Assembly (NCBI GenBank): GCA_025603075.1
Contig: MU626390.1
Location: forward strand, 1-57,109
From: Neoconidiobolus thromboides FSU 785
Lineage: Eukaryota > Entomophthoromycota > Entomophthoromycetes > Entomophthorales > Neoconidiobolaceae
Length of the DNA stretch: 57,109 nucleotides
Reading direction: 5' to 3'
Shown: one piece after another, positions 37,489-46,899 of the stretch
How positions within the stretch are numbered: the stretch's first letter is position 1
How the letters are laid out: each line of letters opens with the position of its first letter
Position numbers and translations under genes: made by a program
Notes under the pieces: generated by a model
The model's database searches: none
What the model saw: the letters and a program-made list of their open reading frames with translations, nothing else
What the model was told of the DNA's origin: nothing

Positions 37489-39216
37489 TCAAGCATATTT
37501 ACTTTTGATGTATTCAATAATATTAATATTGATAGTAGCCATGGTGTGAAATATTTCAATTTTACTTGACTGTTTCAAATAGTATAATCCATTTTCAACC
37601 GTATTATTGAAACTTAGACTGCTTTTTGCTTTATACCGAATAAGAAAGATGATACATTGAGTAATTATACCCAACCCAAAGCTAAACATCTCAAGTATCT
37701 TTAACTTTGTACCATAAATAATAGTTAAATGGCACTCAATTAATATTTCGTTTAAATATTTTGTTTCGTTTTCTAGTGAAAACTGAGTTGAAAAGTGAGA
37801 TGTATCTATTTGCATAGGATGATAAAATTTTAGAGATAATGAAAAAAATTTCAAAAAATGACAAAGAAATAATATGACATTTATATAGACTCGAATTGAT
37901 GGATTTAAGCTTCCTGTATATGATGGTATACCTAGTTGAATAATTATAGTAAAGTAATGCTCTTTCACTTTTTTAATTTTGTTCAACAGATGTGTTGTTA
38001 CTTCTTTTATCCTTATATCATCATCATTACAGGCTATATAACTTTCTTTTAGTAAACGAATATGGAACGCTATTAAACTTAAATCACAATAAAATGAACA
38101 CATCGTAATTTTGCAACTTATATCAAAGCTTTCTTTGGTAATAAGCATCACTTTGTTATTCATTGCAAGGTTAACCCTAACGTTAAAATATTGATATAAC
38201 AAATATTTTGGCTTTCGTGGCATAGACAAATAAAATCCAGTTATTAAAATAATAAAAGTTTGAAGCATTGTTAGGCATGAGTACAGCATGGCTCTTTCGA
38301 GTAACTTATGTGGATGGATTTTATTGGAATAGGAATCTAGGCCTAAAAGGTGGATTGCTTTTGCACAATATGCAAGATAATTTGTAAATTGAGAATAAAC
38401 CCAATTAATTGAATGTGAATAAAATAATAGTACAGAAATTGCTTGCACATTTTGTAACGTCGGTTTGATTAAATGAGGTGTACCAAGATAAACTCTAAGT
38501 TTGCTTTTGAAATATCCTTCAAGGTAGTTAGTTACTTCACTTTTTTCCATATAGGTTAAACCAACTAATAATATCGACATCTTTAAAGGATCTTCCTTTG
38601 AAGAAATATCAAAATGTGACCTTATAAGTACTGGGAATATTTTATTACTATACATAAAAAAACTCTCATACGCTTTATTTAATATTAAATTTAAATTTAC
38701 TATCCTTCTTGTTTCTGGTATACTATGTGGTCTAAGTGTTCTTTGGCTCTTTACTAATGGTGCAAATTTTAAGCTTAGGTCTAGCAAAACAGATTGATTC
38801 TCGTTTTGACTAAATAGTGATGGATATTGAAATAAAGTCATCAAATTTTGGAAAGACCTCTTGTCTGGATAGCTTCTAAATATTTCTAATACCGTTTGAT
38901 TTTGAAAAGCCTTTATTGATTTAACTAGCTGCAATCCCTTGTTATGCATATCTTTGCTTTCTATTTTTTCTTTTTGCAATTTAGCTTTATTTGCGACCCT
39001 TTTTTTTGCTGACCCTTCTAGCTTAAAACTAGATATATTATCCTCTATTGTAAGCAGCTGTTTGCTATATATATTCTTTGTTAAATAAGTGCACAACGCT
39101 TTCCTTTTTTCGCAATATTGACAATTTGGTAATGATCTATTACATTTTCGATGAAGCTTTATGCATCTGTCGCATCTAGTTGAACTACGGGAAGTAGTTT
39201 GTATGTTTGATTGCAT
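37489..39216 (-). CDS. Zn2Cys6 transcription factor, local paralog family member B
   Basis: Single-exon gene read leftwards from the ATG at 39216; 575 aa. The zinc cluster is at residues 15-42, with the same C-X2-C-X6-C-X6-C-X2-C-X6-C spacing and CIKLHRKCNRSLPNCQYC. Shared family blocks: SKQLLTIEDNISSFKLEG just after the cluster, FQNLMTLFQYPSLF, KIFPVLIRSHFDISSKE, LTYMEKSEVTNYLEGYFK, LIKPTLQNVQAISVLLF, SLSLKFYHPM and GLGIITQCIIFLIRYKAKSS. It is closest to member C, which lies 2.3 kb away in the same orientation, so the two look like a tandem duplication. Presumed nuclear regulator; targets unknown. Confidence 0.85.
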   Translation of the reverse strand: MQSNIQTTSRSSTRCDRCIKLHRKCNRSLPNCQYCEKRKALCTYLTKNIYSKQLLTIEDNISSFKLEGSAKKRVANKAKLQKEKIESKDMHNKGLQLVKSIKAFQNQTVLEIFRSYPDKRSFQNLMTLFQYPSLFSQNENQSVLLDLSLKFAPLVKSQRTLRPHSIPETRRIVNLNLILNKAYESFFMYSNKIFPVLIRSHFDISSKEDPLKMSILLVGLTYMEKSEVTNYLEGYFKSKLRVYLGTPHLIKPTLQNVQAISVLLFYSHSINWVYSQFTNYLAYCAKAIHLLGLDSYSNKIHPHKLLERAMLYSCLTMLQTFIILITGFYLSMPRKPKYLLYQYFNVRVNLAMNNKVMLITKESFDISCKITMCSFYCDLSLIAFHIRLLKESYIACNDDDIRIKEVTTHLLNKIKKVKEHYFTIIIQLGIPSYTGSLNPSIRVYINVILFLCHFLKFFSLSLKFYHPMQIDTSHFSTQFSLENETKYLNEILIECHLTIIYGTKLKILEMFSFGLGIITQCIIFLIRYKAKSSLSFNNTVENGLYYLKQSSKIEIFHTMATININIIEYIKSKYA

Positions 39217-39943
39217 TCAATATTACAAAAATAAAAAGCAAAAAAGTTAGAAAGGTTTTAATATACTTTTACGAAAGTCGCAAAAATTCGAGGTACTAGA
39301 TATCCAAAGCTTATTGATTAATTTATCTAAAATCTGCCTCAGTTATTCCTATTTCAAGGCCAATAACACATTTATTTAGTTTATTCATTACCGTAATTAC
39401 ACTATAATTTAAATCTTGTTTATTAACAAAAATTTAATATATGCACTAAATATTCCTATTTCTATTAATAGCCTCTATAGTATAAATTTATAAGAAGTGA
39501 TAATTCTGAGTTTCAGCTTAACAGATATTGGCATAGCTATGTCAATTATTTTACTTAAACAAAACCATAACGATATACATGGCTTTTTATTTAGTGTAAA
39601 AGGGAGTCAGTTGCTATGTTTGTACTCATTTAACCTTCATGAGTTAAGCCATAAAAAATTCTATTAGGATTTGTAAACTTCTGCCTAATGATTTAATAGC
39701 ATATGATTTAATAATAAATACGAAATTGTTATCATATTTAATTATTAATGAAATGTTCCATCATATATCAAGTGACTTTTAGTTTCGTGCTTTACAAAAA
39801 TGTCTCGAGAGAGTTTTATAAAAGCTAAAAAGAGCCATAATAAATGTCTACAAGAAAGTTTGTATTCTAATTTAAAAATTATATTATGTGATTTTTCAAA
39901 TGATTTATAAATAAAAATGCAATATACTTAATTTTGTTTAACA

Positions 39944-40048
39944 TGTGAAGATGTATTTTTTTTTTGCTTAATAATTTTACTAACAATCTCCCCACTCAAA
40001 TAGTGCTTAAAAAATGGAAAAAGTTATGAAACCAAAAAAACAGCTCCA
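39944..40048 (-). mobile_element. MITE copy 12 (orientation B), diverged
   Basis: TGTGAAGATGTATTTTTTTTTTGC...AACAGCTCCA; core CCACTCAAATAGTGCTTAAA intact. Flanks do not show TA; ends approximate. Confidence 0.78.
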
Positions 40049-41009
40049 TGTTAATTTTTACTATACTATTATGAAACAACACACTATAAATAGAAAGGTG
40101 ATTTACCAAGAGAAGCCACATAAACATAAATTTTAGCATTTTCAATATCGCTTAATATTTGTTCACATTGGGAGTATGATTTAAGTATACTAAATATACA
40201 AGTCTTAATTTTTATAATCCAAAATGAACATTACATGTATATATTTATAACAAGATACAAATTCATATTTTTGGCTCAGCTTAGTTGAATTTTATAAAAG
40301 TTTGTAAAAAAAGAAAAAGTAATATTTAGAATAAAGAATCGAAATATTTAAAAAATATAAAATATAAAATATAAAATGTAAATTTGGTAAGATCCAAAAC
40401 AGTTTATTTATTAATTTGAAGCATAACGTAGTTAAACTAAATATTATTTATGGGCAATATTTTAGAAAACATAAGTGGAGTGGGCTATATTCCACTTTCC
40501 TATTGCTTTCGAAAATAAGGATTAGTTGTGTAATTCTCAGTTTATTAAAGGAACTTCATTGGTGACTTTATCCCTTAATCTGGGCAACTTAAGTATCCAA
40601 TATTTTATTATTAATGTAATAAAACACCCAAAGTTACAATCCTCTTTAAACGAAAAGAATCGGCATATTAAAATATTTTGTTAACTAGTCAGCTTTTTTA
40701 TTATTCGTTTTATTTTATTTGTTTTAAAAAAAAGAATGAAACTTACAAGTTGAAAGATATGACTTTGTATACTCTTAATTTAAGTATATTAGATAATTTA
40801 TGCGACATCTAGAATATTCTTTTATAGTTTTCCTTAAACATAATTTAAACATTAGGGTTTTACAATATGTATCAGAGCTTTTCACATTAGCTTAAATTAT
40901 TAAATTTTATAAACATAGAGAAATGTTTGAAATTAGTCATTTTAATATATTTTTAAATCTGGAATCAAATATCATGGCTGCAATAATCGTTTCAACAAAA
41001 GATAAAAGA

Positions 41010-41110
41010 TGGAGATGTATTTTTTTGTTTAAGAGTTTTACTAACAATCCTTTCACTCAAATAGCACTTAAAAAACGAAAAAAAGGATGAAGCTAGAAAA
41101 AACATCCCCA
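41010..41110 (-). mobile_element. MITE copy 13 (orientation B)
   Basis: TGGAGATGTATTTTTTTG...AACATCCCCA. Flanked by GA on both sides instead of TA. Confidence 0.82.
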
Positions 41111-41487
41111 GATAAATTTTTGCATACTACTTTGTTATGACTCTTAAATAACAAAAAATAGTTAAGAAATTTTGCCAAGGTTTTTTAAAAATTTTATCAT
41201 TAATATAGAACAACATCTTTCAAGTAATTCGTTCTAGGATATATTATAAAAAGGGACCTACATCATTTCCAAAGCTCTAATAACTTTCAAAATATCCTAT
41301 TGAAAATATTCTTTTAAATAGCCTATTTATTATAATTTAATAACATATTTTTTTCAACTAGTTAATCTTAGTTTATTCAAAAATTCAATTTATTTTCACA
41401 TTGTAAATCTTATTATAAACAATAAAACCTTTATAAAAGTGCCTTTATTTGAATTAAAAAATAAAATAAGATAAAATACAAAGGGCA

Positions 41488-43269
41488 CTATTTTACTTTT
41501 GAGTATTCAATACTTTCAATATTATCTGTTGCTAAATTGTAGAAATTATTGATACTGCTTAACCCATTCATATAGTTTATTCCATCTTTAATAATACCAT
41601 TAAAATTCAACATACTTTTACCTTTGTATTTTAAAAGGAATATTAAGCATTGAATAATCATCCCTAGACCAAAATGAAACATATGATAAGAGGGTAGCCT
41701 TATCCCATAACTAATGACTAAATAGCATTCTATTAGTATAGTATTGAAATAATCTGTTTCTTTCATTTCTTTACTTTGATTATAGTCATTTAAAGTGGAA
41801 ATTTGTGGGAATTTTAAAGATTGAATAATAAATTTTAAATAGTGTGAAAAAAATAATATTATTTGTTGATATTTCAATGCCTTAGTGCGATATGTTTTTG
41901 AACTATTAATAACTCCCACTAAAATCAAAAGTTTATAATAATGGCTCCTCAGAAAATCTGCTTTGTTCATTAGTTTAAATATTGTTCTACTTAGAGAGCT
42001 ACCACAGCTCCCCAGTTCTATATGGCTTTCTTTGAGTAAAAGTATTGAGAAAGTGATAAGACTGAAATCGTTATAAAATGAACTTAAAATAATATTGCAA
42101 TCAAGATCAAAAGCTCTACTGTTTTGATCTTCAGTAGAGACTATTTTGCAAGTCAATAGCCTATCTAAAATTTCGATATACTTTATACTTAAATATCTAG
42201 GCCTTTCAGGTTTTGAAAAATAACTCCCGGATACTAATTTATATGCAAGTTGTATCATTGTAATCGAGGAATATGTCATGGCACGTTCTAGCTTATACAT
42301 GGTATCCATATTTTTGTATGTCATATGTAGCCCAAGGGTTTGTGCCAGCTTCTCAAATATGGCAAGATATAGTTCAAATTGATCCCGTATCCAAGTAATA
42401 GAACTAAAACCTACTAACAATGCTGCGATTGATTGTAAATTGCTCAGGCTCGGTTTAATCTGATGTGGTATACCTATTACTATCCTCAGTTTAGCTTTAA
42501 AGTATTCCATTAAATTACTAGCAATTTCACATTTCTCCATGTATTTTAAACCACACACTAGTATAGCCATTCTTAAAGTCTCATTCTTTGACGATAGTTT
42601 GAAATTTTCTCTTACAAACATGGGAAATGTTTTATTGTTATAAGCAAAATAATTATCTATAGCTTTATTTATTATTGAGTTAAAATAGTTTATGTTTTCA
42701 AAATTAAATATACTAAAATAATCAGTCCAATGTTTTCGCACAAGTGCTGCTAAATTTATACTTGATTTTAATAATGCAGAAAGGTATATAGCTTCTGCTG
42801 TTGTAGGTGAGCGCTTTGGTAGAATTATTATATTGCGTAAGCTCATTATCCGGTGAATATTTTGGAAGTTGCCAAAGGAAGCATATAGCTCTCTATTGTT
42901 ATCAGGCGATTTGACTTGCTCGTATTTATTAAGTAAATCTATTACAGATGACTTATTTTTTGAGCTTAAACTACACTTGTATGGTTTGTTTTTCCTATCC
43001 GTTTTTATTACAGTCGTTACAAAAACTCTTTTTTCCTTTTTCTTTTTATTATTTTGCTTAAGTGGATCCATAACTTTAAAACTCATTATGTTCTCCTCAA
43101 TCATATACAGTTGTTTACCATATGCATTCTTACTTGGATAACTGCATTCTTTTTGCCTTTTTTCACAATACAGACATTTGGGCAATAATCTATCGCATTT
43201 ACGATGAAGTTGGACACACCTGTCACATCTGTTTTGACTACGAGTTATAGTACTACTAGCTTTTAGCAT
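41488..43269 (-). CDS. Zn2Cys6 transcription factor, local paralog family member C
   Basis: Single-exon gene from the ATG at 43269; 593 aa, the longest member. The zinc cluster is at residues 15-42 (CVQLHRKCDRLLPKCLYC), spacing identical to A, B and D. The post-cluster block is SYPSKNAYGKQLYMIEENI. The family motif NLMTxxxYPSP is replaced here by a diverged stretch (MSLRNIIILPKRSP). The middle and C-terminal blocks are kept: KTFPMFVRENFKLSSKNET, LKYMEKCEIASNLMEYFKAK, QIKPSLSNLQSIAALLVGF, FIIQSLKFPQIS and GLGMIIQCLIFLLKYKGKSM. Presumed nuclear; targets unknown. Likely tandem sister of B. Confidence 0.85.
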   Translation of the reverse strand: MLKASSTITRSQNRCDRCVQLHRKCDRLLPKCLYCEKRQKECSYPSKNAYGKQLYMIEENIMSFKVMDPLKQNNKKKKEKRVFVTTVIKTDRKNKPYKCSLSSKNKSSVIDLLNKYEQVKSPDNNRELYASFGNFQNIHRIMSLRNIIILPKRSPTTAEAIYLSALLKSSINLAALVRKHWTDYFSIFNFENINYFNSIINKAIDNYFAYNNKTFPMFVRENFKLSSKNETLRMAILVCGLKYMEKCEIASNLMEYFKAKLRIVIGIPHQIKPSLSNLQSIAALLVGFSSITWIRDQFELYLAIFEKLAQTLGLHMTYKNMDTMYKLERAMTYSSITMIQLAYKLVSGSYFSKPERPRYLSIKYIEILDRLLTCKIVSTEDQNSRAFDLDCNIILSSFYNDFSLITFSILLLKESHIELGSCGSSLSRTIFKLMNKADFLRSHYYKLLILVGVINSSKTYRTKALKYQQIILFFSHYLKFIIQSLKFPQISTLNDYNQSKEMKETDYFNTILIECYLVISYGIRLPSYHMFHFGLGMIIQCLIFLLKYKGKSMLNFNGIIKDGINYMNGLSSINNFYNLATDNIESIEYSKVK

Positions 43270-44569
43270 TGAAATTAAAATTAATTAAAAACTATTTTAA
43301 TATAAATTTATTTAGCTTATATACTATATAGGAATGCCTTTTCATTAAGATTTTTAAAGTTTTGTGATAGTGAGCTTTAATATTCTAATTCGCTATTTGT
43401 CCGTTTAGCCGAAAGTAAATTTATTAATCTAAAGTTTTGATAAAACAAATACTTTATCCTTTTACTGTTTATATTTTTGGTCAAAACTAAAAGCAAGATT
43501 ACAAATGATGCTAATGGGGGACAATAAATAATCTAGATCTTAATAAAGAAAATCTAGATGTCAGTATAAAGTCTAGGTTTATTTAATATTGGGAGATTAA
43601 AAACAAAGTTGGCTTAATAAAGTTATTATTTAAACTTAAATTAGAATGAATGTTAGTATACAAAATTTACTATACGATGTTATATAAAATCGAGTTGATT
43701 AAAAAAAATTGTAAGTTATGACTCAAATTAACTATAAACCAACATCTCTCTACCTTGAATATAAATACCCCATTGTTAACAAAAACAACCTCACCGTCTA
43801 CTATACAGTTAACAGCCGAAATTGAATGTTCGAAACTTTTCTCGGTTATTTCTTTAGAGACATGAGTTTAACCCCTTGAGTATTTACTAAACTTGAAAGC
43901 TAATCTCTGTTTGAATTTTTCTCTCATACCTTATAGGCTAAATCCTCTGAACTCCGTTTTTAAAAAAAACTATGATGTACTTGCTTTTTTGCACTGTATT
44001 TCATATAAATTCTGTAGATTTGGACCCAACTTTGGTTGAAAAGTTCTATTAAACCGTATTCTTAAATTTACTAGCATGGAAGCCATACCTTAAAAGAATA
44101 AAACTCAAGTATATTGTATCAATATTAAAAGCAATAGTAAATTATCATATCTAATACTCATTGTTTTAGCATCAATTTAAAACTAAAGTTCCACTTTAGG
44201 ATATTTTTAAACAATAATGAATTATTAGGTAAAGGATATATTACTTTAGCTTTATAGTCTAATAAAGATTCCTATAAATTAATCAAAAAAGTATAAAGTG
44301 CAATAATATTGACTTCTCAATCTTATTTTTTAATAAGAATTTTAAAAGATCAATAATGATATGGGGATGATTCTTTTGATTTCATTACTTTTTCCATTTT
44401 TTAAGCGCTATTTGAACGAAAAGATCGTTGATAAAATCCTCAAACAAAAAAATAAATCCCCATATGCTTAGGAATTTGTTTTCTTTATTTATAAAAATCA
44501 AGTAACAGCAATGAGTTTAGCCGACTGCCAAGTAATTTAAACTGTTAAAAATATATATTTATATATCAC
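43270..44569. other. Intergenic spacer with one MITE
   Basis: About 1.3 kb upstream of the TF pseudogene; holds MITE copy 14. Somewhat richer in C than the surroundings around 43740-43960, but no ORF or RNA gene recognised. Confidence 0.4.
44362..44462 (+). mobile_element. MITE copy 14 (orientation A)
   Basis: TGGGGATGATTCTTTTGATTTC...AATCCCCA, with TA at 44360-44361 and 44463-44464. Core AAGCGCTATTTGAACG. Confidence 0.88.
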
Positions 44570-45870
44570 TTTGTGTATTCCAACTACCAAAAAAAACTTC
44601 GAAAGTGCGATATTTCTAGGTTCCTAGATTATGCAAAAGGTATTTTAGTAGTTTTTTTTATAAAATATGACCTAGTCATCGCGCCTTTTTTAGCATATTA
44701 ACTTTAGTAAGTTGGCTATATAAGTAAAAAGTATACTTTCTGAATAATTTATTATTTTGTTCTATTAGATCTTTCTATAAGTGCTATTTTACTTGAAAAA
44801 TCGTCAGATGTTATTGGCTGCAACAGTGAATTCAATTTATGTCAAAAACAAGATCTATCATCTTATACTAAAAACTATTCATTATTGCAATACATAAACT
44901 CTTACCATGTTAGATTTACTCGAATAAAGAGCTTATGAAAGAATCTAACAAACATCATTAAATAAATTCAACATTCTTACTTTTCAACTTAATTTCTATA
45001 ATGGATGATAATGAAATTAAAGGATGCTTATTGACTACCTTTTAGATGAGTTGAGAAGTGAATTTGAGTTTTCACATAGAACTAAACAGCAAATAAGCTA
45101 CATACAATCGGTTTCTCTATTAATAGCGAACTTTCACTCAGCTCTATGAATATATAAAAACATAGATAAATACTTGATATACTTAGATATACTTAATGAA
45201 GCTTAAGTCTATCTCTTTTTACTCCAAATACTAAAAAAGAGTTAAAGGCCAAAAGATTTCAAAATTCATTGTACAACTGCTTTATGCTCTTTCTATAATA
45301 ACCTGACATCAATAACATATTCACCTATCTTATTAAAGCAAGATTTCCAAAATCCAAATACCAACCTATATTTGGATTCAGGTGATAAATTAATATCCTT
45401 AATTGAGAGAATCAGATATACTGAAGCCTATTACATTACATTATTTTTTTTTCAAAAATTGAAATAAAGTTTACTAGTACAATATATATCTCAATAATAA
45501 AGATTTATCAAATTTGTATTTTATTTCGATCTCAGTATTATGTTTTTTGTTTATATTGTAAAGTTTTACAATTTAGACCATTCATCAAGAGTAAATCACT
45601 CAAACTCTGGAGCTGATTTTGATTATCGAAATAATGTTTTAAAAAGATGCCCTTTACTGTTAGTTATTCGTTCGAATACCAGTGAGCTGTTTAGTTAACC
45701 ATTGTATAAGTTTATTTGCATAAGGTGTTGTCTTCCTTTTATGTTAGAATGAAAAAGTTAATTCCAAGTACAAAACAGTTTTAAATATAAGTCTAAGTCA
45801 TTTGACTCGTTTAGGAAAGCCATAAAGATCCGGCTTAATGAAAAAACTGTTAATAGTGACATTAACCGGT
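44570..45870 (+). pseudogene. Decayed Zn2Cys6 paralog (fifth member of the A-D family)
   Basis: No long ORF, but ordered peptide blocks from all three + frames match the local Zn2Cys6 family collinearly. Near 44898-44916, SYHVRF matches the SYPLFI region. At 44935-45042, MKESN...MDDNEIKGCLLTTF matches MEKSEVTNYLEGYF of member B. At 45033-45145, DELRSEFEF...QQISYIQSVSLLIANF matches the LQNIQSVFIMI block of A. At about 45205-45300, FTPNTKKELK...SLYNCFMLF matches LTPN...MLYSVMNLF of A. At 45309-45380, INNIFTYL..ARFPKSKYQ matches the LPYRPK region. At 45545-45700, VKFYNLDHSS...YRNNVLKRC matches LKFYTPTH...INNTLSQC of D. At least one in-frame stop and several frameshifts separate the blocks. A weak RKCD string at about 44600 may be what is left of the zinc cluster. 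Confidence 0.75.
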
Positions 45871-46117
45871 AAATTTTGTCAAGTCACTTATTAACAAATA
45901 AAATTAGTATACTATTTTTCTTTCAATTATTTATTATAACCTAATGATTGCCTTGTAGAACATAATTAAATTTAAATGTCAAATTCTAAATAAAAGGTTA
46001 AAAATAATTGTTATTAAGGTATTTATACAAAACGATAAGATAATAAAATCAGACACCTAAATTATCATTTTATCATTAGTTGTTTGTTCTATAATAAAGT
46101 TATTATATTACTGTTCC

Positions 46118-46219
46118 TGGGGATGTATTTTCTTGTTTAAGAATTTCACTAATAATACTTTCACTCAAATAGTGTTTAAAAAGTGGAAAAGTAATGAAAC
46201 CGAAAAAAATATTTCTTCC
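46118..46219 (-). mobile_element. MITE copy 15 (orientation B), right end decayed
   Basis: TGGGGATGTATTTTCTTG...AAATATTTCTTC. Core TCACTCAAATAGTGTTTAAA. No TA flanks visible; right boundary approximate. Confidence 0.75.
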
Positions 46220-46422
46220 TGTTGTAACTTCTACCTTGGTTCAATTTTTGCTTTTTGGGGCTCTTGATTGAATCATTAAAATTGTATGACTAAACTTTTA
46301 GATCATAAACTAGGTAAAAGCTTTTTAAATCAAGGCAAAAATTATAACGGGAAGAGTAGTAGCTAGGAGCAAAAATTCGACTTACCTTTGTCCAAATAAG
46401 TAAACTGCTTAAATTTCAATTA

Positions 46423-46516
46423 TGGAGAGTGTTTTTTAGTTTCATTACTTTTTCCATTTTTTAAGCGCTACTTGAGCGGAAAAATTATTAGCAAAATTTA
46501 ACAAAAAGTACTTCCT
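46423..46516 (+). mobile_element. MITE copy 16 (orientation A)
   Basis: TGGAGAGTGTTTTTTAGTTTC...AAGTACTTCC, with TA at 46421-46422 and 46517-46518; core AAGCGCTACTTGAGCGG. Confidence 0.8.
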
Positions 46517-46899
46517 ATTCTTGACTTTCTTAAGCAAAGTTTTCTAAAAGTGAGTCTTCAACAAGAGTATATTTAATAACCCAAGCCTATATTAACCATT
46601 AAGTATATATATTTATAGTTTGTAAGTATTTAACAAAAACAACAATACCTTTAATGTATCTTACTTATTTTATTTAAAAAATATAACCATATTTGATTAT
46701 TAAACTTATTTTGAATTTTATTTAAATTTTTACTTGCCAAAATTGATTGGTACAAGTTAAAAGTTGATGACTAAAGCAGAAGCTACTAAATTTAGGAAAA
46801 AAGTAAAGTAAACTCAATTGAATCTAATCTTTAACATGACCAAACTAATTCTAAAAAAAGTTTTACTTTTGATCTAAATAACAATTCAGTAAATTGAAG

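Larger units (their letters stand above)
39217..41487. other. Intergenic spacer with two MITEs
   Basis: About 2.3 kb between tandem genes B and C; contains MITE copies 12 and 13. The short open frame at 39801-39911 (36 codons, MSRESFIKAKKSHN) has no recognisable features. No other gene seen. Confidence 0.4.
45871..46899. other. Intergenic spacer with two MITEs
   Basis: About 1 kb between the pseudogene and member D; holds MITE copies 15 and 16. Nothing else recognised. Confidence 0.45.

Noticed and set aside
45660-45710. GTTCGAATACC resembling a tRNA T-loop
   Set aside because: No cloverleaf fits, and the stretch is explained as part of the transcription-factor pseudogene.
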